From the NCBI GenBank assembly GCA_021770005.1, contig JAETRV010000003.1, positions 1 through 64,000 on the forward strand: a stretch of DNA of 64,000 nt, written 5' to 3'. Under the pieces are notes generated by a model. That model had not been told where the DNA came from, did no database searches, and saw nothing but the letters and a program-made list of their open reading frames with translations. The position numbers and the translations under genes are program-made. The DNA is from Anaerotruncus sp. GTDB taxonomy: Bacteria; Bacillota; Clostridia; Oscillospirales; Ruminococcaceae. Numbering within the stretch: the first letter of the stretch is position 1; each line of letters begins with the position of its first letter. Shown here piece by piece: positions 57,813-64,000 of this stretch.

Positions 57813-58599
57813 GCTCTTCCAGCTCCCCGCTATCCGTTGGTTCCTCCGGTTTCTCGTCCGAAGGCTGGCCCTCGGGCGGCTCCTCTGTCACAGGCTGTTC
57901 TGTCTCCGGCTCCGCTTCCTCCGGCTCTGGCGTGGGCGGTTCGGGCGGGAGCAGGTAGGAACCGTCCTCCCACATCCGTTCCAACCGGTCATAAAGCACT
58001 AGAAATGCGGATTCAAACGCCGCAAAATCTGCATCGTTGTGCAGGACCTCCTGTGAGCGTTTGGTATAAAACGAATCCGGGTTCTGCGCATTGATCCGCA
58101 GCTCCGCATCCTCCCGGCTGATCTGGTCGCGGGCGATCACCCGCTCGATCCGGGTGTCCCGGTCGGCGATTACTGCAATGATCCGGTCACACCGGCGGTT
58201 CAGCCCAGACTCAAAAAGGGTAGGCGCATCCAACACCACCATCGGCAGACGCCGGGCCTTCGCGTTTTCTAGTTTATGCACAATCGCTTCAATGATGTAC
58301 GGGAAGGTGATGTCATTGAGGCGTTTCAGCTTGTTTTTGTCCCCGAAACAGAGTTCAGCGAGCCGGGCGCGGTTCAGGCTCGCGTCCGGATGGATCACCT
58401 CGGTCGAAAATTCCAACACGAGGTCCATCAGGCAGCTGGCCGACTGTTCGATCGCATCCCGCGCAACCCTGTCGGCGTCGATCACCTCGACCCCGCGCGC
58501 GGCAAACATTCTGCTCAGGCTGGACTTCCCTGCTCCCGACTGCCCGGTCAGCCCGACTACCATCGTTCCGCTCTCGTTCACGTTGCTGATTCCTCCCAT
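57793..58599 (-). CDS. coaE: Dephospho-CoA kinase with an acidic Pro/Glu-rich C-terminal tail
   Basis: Last enzyme of CoA synthesis, about 268 residues against about 200 for typical CoaE. Walker A LTGQSGAGKSSLSRMFA, VIDADRVARDA, VVLDAPTLFESGL and VIARDQISREDAELRI are normal. From about residue 215 the protein becomes a run of Pro, Glu, Thr and Ser (PEPPTPEPEEAEPE and onward) with no family counterpart. The start may be ATG 58599, which overlaps the tsaC stop, or a GTG at 58581 with a better RBS (GGGAGGA). Confidence 0.9.
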   Translation of the reverse strand: MGGISNVNESGTMVVGLTGQSGAGKSSLSRMFAARGVEVIDADRVARDAIEQSASCLMDLVLEFSTEVIHPDASLNRARLAELCFGDKNKLKRLNDITFPYIIEAIVHKLENAKARRLPMVVLDAPTLFESGLNRRCDRIIAVIADRDTRIERVIARDQISREDAELRINAQNPDSFYTKRSQEVLHNDADFAAFESAFLVLYDRLERMWEDGSYLLPPEPPTPEPEEAEPETEQPVTEEPPEGQPSDEKPEEPTDSGELEELAEQED

Positions 58600-59645
58600 C
58601 AAAGTCTGATCTCTGTAAAGCCAGCGGCGCGCAGCAGCCGGTTATAGACCGCCTGCCCGACCCCGTCCGGGCTGCACACCCGGGCATAGACGAGCGCAAG
58701 CCCCAGCTCATCGATCCGGCGGAGCGCGCCGAACAGCTCCTGTGCCTGCGAAGTGGGGTCGTCCTGTACCCCATAGGCGACACAGGGACGCCCGCCGAAC
58801 CGTGTCTGTTCCCCCTCGAAACAGAGCACCCCACACCCGGGCGGCTGCGCCTCGAGATAAGCAGCAAACTGCTCGAGGGTCCCCCAGAGCAGGACCACCC
58901 GCGCCTTGGGGGCGTAGTGGCGGTATTTCATGCCGGGGGACGCGGCCTTTGCCCCGTCCGGCAGGCAGCTGAATACCCCGGGGTCGAGCCGGATGTCCGG
59001 CAGCACCTCCCGGAGCATCTCCAACGTGACCGCACCTGGGCGCAGGATGGCGGGCGGGTCGGTGCAGAGGGTCAGGACGGTCGATTCCACCCCGACCGCA
59101 CAGTTTCCCCCGTCCACAATCGCGTCCACCCGGCCGGTTAGGTCGTGGATGCAGTGCTCGGCACAGGTCGGGCTCGGCGACCCCGAAAGGTTGGCTGAGG
59201 GGGCGGCCAGCGGCGTCCCGGCGCGCCGGATCAGCTCCCGCGCGACCGGATGGGCAGGCATCCGCAGCGCGACCGTCTCCAACCCGCCCGACGTCTCGTA
59301 CGGCACCCGCTCCGACTTCTCGAGGATCACCGTCATGGGGCCGGGCCAGAACCGTTCCGCCAGTGCGAAATAGGCGTCCGGCAGGCGTTTGACCAGCGGG
59401 CGCGCCTGTTCTGGGTCCGCGATGTGTACGATCAGCGGGTTGTCGCTCGGACGCCCCTTGGCCGCATAGATCGCCGAAGCCGCTGACGGGTTGAGCGCAT
59501 CCGCCGCCAGCCCGTAGACCGTCTCGGTTGGGATTACGACCAGCCTGCCCGCACGCAGCAACGCAGCGGCCCGCCCGAGTGCCGCTGCATCCTGTTCAAT
59601 GTCAAAAACCCTGTATATGCTTGTCTCCAATCTCCCATCTCCCAC
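58599..59645 (-). CDS. tsaC: L-threonylcarbamoyladenylate synthase, long Sua5-type
   Basis: Makes threonylcarbamoyl-AMP for the t6A modification of tRNA; 348 residues, so the YrdC domain (about 1-205) plus the Sua5 C-terminal domain. Motifs are RLVVIPTETVYGLAADA, AKGRPSDNPLIVHI, MPAHPVARELI and the SPT-rich SANLSGSPSPT. The Sua5 part has SPGMKYRHYAPKARVVLLWG. It starts five bases after prfA; the GTG at 59645 or a TTG at 59630 are both possible. Confidence 0.94.
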   Translation of the reverse strand: MGDGRLETSIYRVFDIEQDAAALGRAAALLRAGRLVVIPTETVYGLAADALNPSAASAIYAAKGRPSDNPLIVHIADPEQARPLVKRLPDAYFALAERFWPGPMTVILEKSERVPYETSGGLETVALRMPAHPVARELIRRAGTPLAAPSANLSGSPSPTCAEHCIHDLTGRVDAIVDGGNCAVGVESTVLTLCTDPPAILRPGAVTLEMLREVLPDIRLDPGVFSCLPDGAKAASPGMKYRHYAPKARVVLLWGTLEQFAAYLEAQPPGCGVLCFEGEQTRFGGRPCVAYGVQDDPTSQAQELFGALRRIDELGLALVYARVCSPDGVGQAVYNRLLRAAGFTEIRL

Positions 59646-59649
59646 CCGG

Positions 59650-60726
59650 TCAGGCGTCCTGTGAAGCCTGCAATTTTTCCGCCTGATCGAAGGTCATCAG
59701 CGCGTCGAGCAGCTCATCCAGATCCCCGTCGATGATGCTGTCGAGCTTATAGAGGGTCAGCCCGATCCGGTGGTCGGTGCACCGCCCCTGCGGAAAGTTA
59801 TAGGTGCGGATCCGCTCTGAGCGGTCCCCGGTCCCCACTTGTAGTTTCCGTTCGCTTGCAATCCGGTCGTTCTGCTCCCGGACCTTGATGTCCAGCAGGC
59901 GGGAGCGCAGCACCTTGAGCGCCTTGTCCTTGTTCTTGTATTGGCTCCGCTCGTCCTGACACTCGACCACCATGCCGGTCGGCAGGTGGGTGACCCGGAT
60001 TGCGGAGGAGGTTTTATTGACATGCTGACCGCCTGCCCCACTCGAACGGAACACGTCGATCTGTAGGTCTTTGGGGTCGATCTCCAGCTCGACTTCCTCC
60101 GCCTCGGGCAGCACCGCGACGGTCACAGTAGAGGTGTGGATACGGCCCTGTGTCTCGGTCTCGGGTACCCGCTGGACCCGGTGCACCCCGCTCTCAAACT
60201 TGAGCCGGGAATAGACCCCGTCCCCGTCAAGCGAAAAGCTGACCTCCTTATAGCCGCCCAGTTCGGTCTCATTCGCACTCAAAATCTCGCTTTTCCAGCC
60301 CCGGCTCTCGGCGTACATGCTGTACATCCGGTAGAGCGAGCCCGCAAAGAGCGCGGCCTCTTCCCCGCCCGCGCCCCCGCGGATTTCGATGATGACGTTT
60401 TTCTCATCGTTGGGGTCCTGGGGCAGCAGGAGAACCCGCAGCTCCTGCGAGGCGGTTTCGATCTGGGCGCGACTGGTATCAAGCTGTTCCTGTGCAAGCT
60501 CGCGCAGTTCCTTATCCAGTCCGCCCTCCCCCAGCATCTCCCGCGCTTCCTCAAACGCCTGTTTCGCCTGGCGGTATTCCTGGTATTTTTCGACAATCGG
60601 GGTTAGGCGCTTATATTCTTTCATCAGGGAGGTGTATAGCTCCTGATCGTTGGTCACATCCGGCTCCATCAGCTTGTGGTTGACCTCTTCATACCGCGCT
60701 GCGACCGCTTCCAGTCTGTCTAACAT
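59650..60726 (-). CDS. prfA: Peptide chain release factor 1
   Basis: Recognises UAA and UAG stops and releases the nascent chain; 358 residues. The catalytic GGQ lies in [42 protein letters not shown] and [20 protein letters not shown] are class-I release-factor hallmarks. RBS AAAGGAG. It follows DUF951 by 15 bases and precedes tsaC by 4 bases. Confidence 0.97.
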   Translation of the reverse strand: MLDRLEAVAARYEEVNHKLMEPDVTNDQELYTSLMKEYKRLTPIVEKYQEYRQAKQAFEEAREMLGEGGLDKELRELAQEQLDTSRAQIETASQELRVLLLPQDPNDEKNVIIEIRGGAGGEEAALFAGSLYRMYSMYAESRGWKSEILSANETELGGYKEVSFSLDGDGVYSRLKFESGVHRVQRVPETETQGRIHTSTVTVAVLPEAEEVELEIDPKDLQIDVFRSSGAGGQHVNKTSSAIRVTHLPTGMVVECQDERSQYKNKDKALKVLRSRLLDIKVREQNDRIASERKLQVGTGDRSERIRTYNFPQGRCTDHRIGLTLYKLDSIIDGDLDELLDALMTFDQAEKLQASQDA

Positions 60727-60741
60727 CTTCCGGCTCCTTTA

Positions 60742-60972
60742 TCAAGTACTGCTATCCTGCGGGGGTTTGGGCGGATTCTTCTCAACCTCTTCCCCATTGC
60801 GGAAAATCTTTTTGATATTCCGTTCCACCTTGGCGCGCGGGACCATCACTTCGCGCCCGCAGCCGGTACAGCGGATTCGAAAATCCATCCCGACCCTTCC
60901 GACCGAAAACTGCCGCTCCCCACAGGGATGGGGCTTTTTCATCAGCAGGATATCCCCCACCTGTACATCCAT
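60742..60972 (-). CDS. DUF951 domain-containing protein
   Basis: Small protein of 76 residues. MDVQVGDILLMKKPHPCG, IRCTGCGREVMVPRAKVERN and the following KKIF are typical of DUF951. The three Cys in this fold suggest zinc binding. Function unknown. The ATG at 60972 lies behind GGAGGTG and 50 bases after a strong promoter; the longer frame begins upstream of the promoter and is rejected. First gene of the prfA operon. Confidence 0.88.
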   Translation of the reverse strand: MDVQVGDILLMKKPHPCGERQFSVGRVGMDFRIRCTGCGREVMVPRAKVERNIKKIFRNGEEVEKNPPKPPQDSST

Positions 60973-61021
60973 CCAAACCCACCTCCACAGTCTGTTTTTT
61001 TCCAGTCTACTATAATCTATT

Positions 61022-61050
61022 ATTATACAAAATTCCCATCGGTTACGCAA
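61022..61050 (-). promoter_or_regulatory. Promoter of the DUF951-prfA operon
   Basis: On the minus strand TTGCGT (61045-61050), 17 bases, TATAAT (61022-61027). Confidence 0.8.
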
Positions 61051-61150
61051 TAGGCCCCGTTGTTTTTTCTCTGCGGCGGAAGCGGCGGAGGGCATACCCG
61101 GCTATGGGAACGCATATAGTGTGGTATGTACAAAGAGGAGGGGCTTCAAA

Positions 61151-62092
61151 ATGTTTCATTTCAAACCCGAAGGCATGCTGCTCGACACCGCGGCAAACCG
61201 GCAGTCGTTTAAATCCCTGGCCGCGCTTCAGGAGGCGCATCTCACCGGGAAGATTCTCGAAAGCCGCGCGATTGTTTGCGATTCGGAACATAACCTGATT
61301 GTCGATATGGGCAGCTACCGGGGGATCATCCCGCGTGAGGAGGGCGCGCTTGGCATCGCCGAAGGGACAACCCGCGACATCGCAATCATCTCACGGGTCA
61401 ACAAACCGGTCTGCTACCGGATTACAGGCTTTTCCCGCGCGGAAAACGGCGCGGTGATCCCCCGTCTCTCCCGCCGGCAGGTCCAGCAGGACTGCCTGGA
61501 ACAGTACATCTCCCGTCTGGCCCCGGGCGACGTGATCGACGGCAGGGTTACCCATCTGGAATCGTTCGGCTGTTTTGTGGATATCGGCTGCGGGCTGCCC
61601 TCGCTCATCCCGATCGACGCCATCTCGATCTCCCGCATCTCCCACCCGCGAGACCGGTTCCGCCCTTCCCAGGAGATCAAGGCGGTGGTGCGCGCGGTCG
61701 AGCCGGGAGGCCGGGTTTCCCTCTCCCACAAGGAACTGCTCGGCACCTGGGAGGAAAACGCCGCCCTCTTCCACGCTGGGGAGACGGTCGCTGGGGTGGT
61801 CCGCTCGGTCGAGGATTACGGGGTATTCGTCGAGCTGACCCCCAACCTTGCCGGGCTGGCAGAGCCCCGGGAAGGGATCACAGTCGGGCAGCACGCGAGC
61901 GTCTACATAAAAAGCCTGATTCCCGAAAAGATGAAAGCCAAGCTGATTATTGTCGACGCGTTCGACGCCTCCTACCGCACCACGCCCAGCCCCTATTTCA
62001 TCTCCGGCGGGCACATCAGCCGGTGGCGGTATTCGCCCGCCTGCTCCGACCGGGTGATCGAATCGGTGTTCGGCGAACCCGCCGGGACATAA
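61151..62092 (+). CDS. S1-domain RNA-binding protein (two S1 repeats)
   Basis: Protein of 313 residues. An N-terminal region of about 110 residues contains LIVDMGSYRGIIPREEGALG, an S1-like start. It is followed by two S1 motifs: GDVIDGRVTHLESFGCFVDIG at about 120 and GETVAGVVRSVEDYGVFVEL at about 210. The C-terminal part ends with a DAS.R segment and short tail. It is similar to S1 proteins of Clostridia with roles in translation or RNA handling; no precise function can be given. The ATG at 61151 has GAGGAGG. Divergent from the DUF951-prfA operon. Confidence 0.82.
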   Translation: MFHFKPEGMLLDTAANRQSFKSLAALQEAHLTGKILESRAIVCDSEHNLIVDMGSYRGIIPREEGALGIAEGTTRDIAIISRVNKPVCYRITGFSRAENGAVIPRLSRRQVQQDCLEQYISRLAPGDVIDGRVTHLESFGCFVDIGCGLPSLIPIDAISISRISHPRDRFRPSQEIKAVVRAVEPGGRVSLSHKELLGTWEENAALFHAGETVAGVVRSVEDYGVFVELTPNLAGLAEPREGITVGQHASVYIKSLIPEKMKAKLIIVDAFDASYRTTPSPYFISGGHISRWRYSPACSDRVIESVFGEPAGT

Positions 62093-62096
62093 AACC

Positions 62097-62124
62097 AGCC
62101 GCACTCGTAAAGCAAGTGCGGCTG
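62097..62124 (+). terminator. Terminator between the S1 gene and guaB
   Basis: Stem CAGCCGCACT / AGTGCGGCTG with an eight-base loop, followed by TTC. It is centred between convergent stops. Confidence 0.7.
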
Positions 62125-62150
62125 TTCGGCCTGTTCCTAGAATCTGCGTA

Positions 62151-63644
<1,494 letters not shown>

Positions 63645-63685
63645 TCAGTCTCTCATAACGCTGTGTTCTCGGAATAATTTTATCT

Positions 63686-63714
63686 ATTGTATCATTTCCG
63701 CCACTGGGAATCAA
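63686..63714 (-). promoter_or_regulatory. Promoter of guaB
   Basis: On the minus strand TTGATT (63709-63714), 17 bases, TACAAT (63686-63691). Confidence 0.8.
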
Positions 63715-63868
63715 TAGGGCGAATTGCCAAACTTTGTACCATTTCTCCGCCCATATCCGCGCAAAAAAACAGGAAGGAGGACCCCGTCCCTGAAGCACCG
63801 TATGAAAGGCGTTCAGAAGCCCCTTTTTGCCGGGCGGCCCACGTGTCTCAGGATACAGCCGCCGGGCT

Positions 63869-63906
63869 GAAACGAGCCGCCCGGATAAATCCGGGCGGCT
63901 CGTTTC
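63869..63906 (-). terminator. Terminator after typA
   Basis: Perfect 16-base stem GAAACGAGCCGCCCGG / CCGGGCGGCTCGTTTC with loop ATAAAT, directly after the typA stop codon. Confidence 0.8.
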
Positions 63907-63912
63907 TCAATT

Positions 63913-64000
63913 TTATCTGGATTTCATCTGTTCGCGCATCCGCTGGGCATGGTCGAGGATGCGTTTACGGATACGGATGCTCTTGGGCGTGACCTCAAGC
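63913..64000 (-). CDS. typA: Translational GTPase TypA/BipA, C-terminal end only
   Basis: The last 28 codons of a gene running off the window edge. The residues LEVTPKSIRIRKRILDHAQR match the invariant C-terminal motif of TypA/BipA. The stop is TAA at 63913. TypA is a ribosome-associated GTPase of about 600 residues involved in 50S assembly under stress. The call relies on this short tail alone. Confidence 0.75.
   Translation of the reverse strand, partial: LEVTPKSIRIRKRILDHAQRMREQMKSR

Overview
The window looks like a chromosomal segment of a GC-rich anaerobic Firmicute of the class Clostridia, most like the Oscillospiraceae/Ruminococcaceae. This rests on the gene content and order: ylxM-ffh-rpsP-khpA with rimM-trmD, paired glgC/glgD, PerR with rubrerythrin, HPr with Ser46, a DUF951 protein, a DUF3870 protein, and strong RBS and TTGACA/TATAAT-type promoters. 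I assign no species. I see no tRNA, rRNA, CRISPR array, phage or transposase gene. Intergenic spaces hold many short hairpin-rich repeats.

Region 1 (385-11456) is the least conventional part. A minus-strand operon encodes an FMN-dependent alpha-hydroxy-acid oxidase-like protein, three paralogous acetamidase/formamidase-family proteins, a ureidoglycolate lyase-family protein and a four-gene sugar-type ABC importer. A divergent plus-strand pair encodes a second ureidoglycolate lyase-like protein and a TIM-barrel epimerase/isomerase. Two promoters and a palindrome lie in the AT-rich space between them. I infer an uptake and breakdown route for an amide- or ureido-containing hydroxy-acid or sugar compound. 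The substrate is unknown.

Region 2 (11652-25981) holds an aldo/keto reductase with a DUF3810 membrane protein, the repair enzyme Tag, a FemX-like aminoacyltransferase overlapping an Orn/Lys/Arg decarboxylase, the manganese exporter MntP, and a phosphorelay (hybrid kinase, HPt protein, REC-HD-GYP protein). A DUF3870 protein, a YifB/ComM ATPase and a small coiled-coil protein follow.

Region 3 (26460-32085) is a complete branched-chain-amino-acid-type ABC importer (livK-H-M-G-F) followed by ybaK. Region 4 (32399-39838) holds a GH13 enzyme fused to a DUF1653 domain, a perR-rubrerythrin operon with a clear PerR box, and a sodium:solute symporter operon with its own histidine kinase and sigma-54 activator. 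The symporter appears frameshifted near its C-terminus. A 24-codon ORF overlaps its start.

Region 5 (40037-49238) is housekeeping: rsmD-coaD, ptsH-like HPr, uvrC, and the SRP/ribosome/tRNA-modification operon. That operon is interrupted between khpA and rimM by a 729-base array of hairpins and repeats. Region 6 (49489-55397) is a glycogen operon (glgB-C-D-A). Region 7 (55766-60972) is a DUF951-prfA-tsaC-coaE-lytic transglycosylase-M18 aminopeptidase operon. Region 8 holds an S1-domain protein, guaB, and the last codons of typA at the window edge.

Start codons were moved from the longest reading frame wherever an RBS, a promoter position or a paralogue alignment supported a different start. 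Family assignments come from recognising motifs by eye, without any database search.
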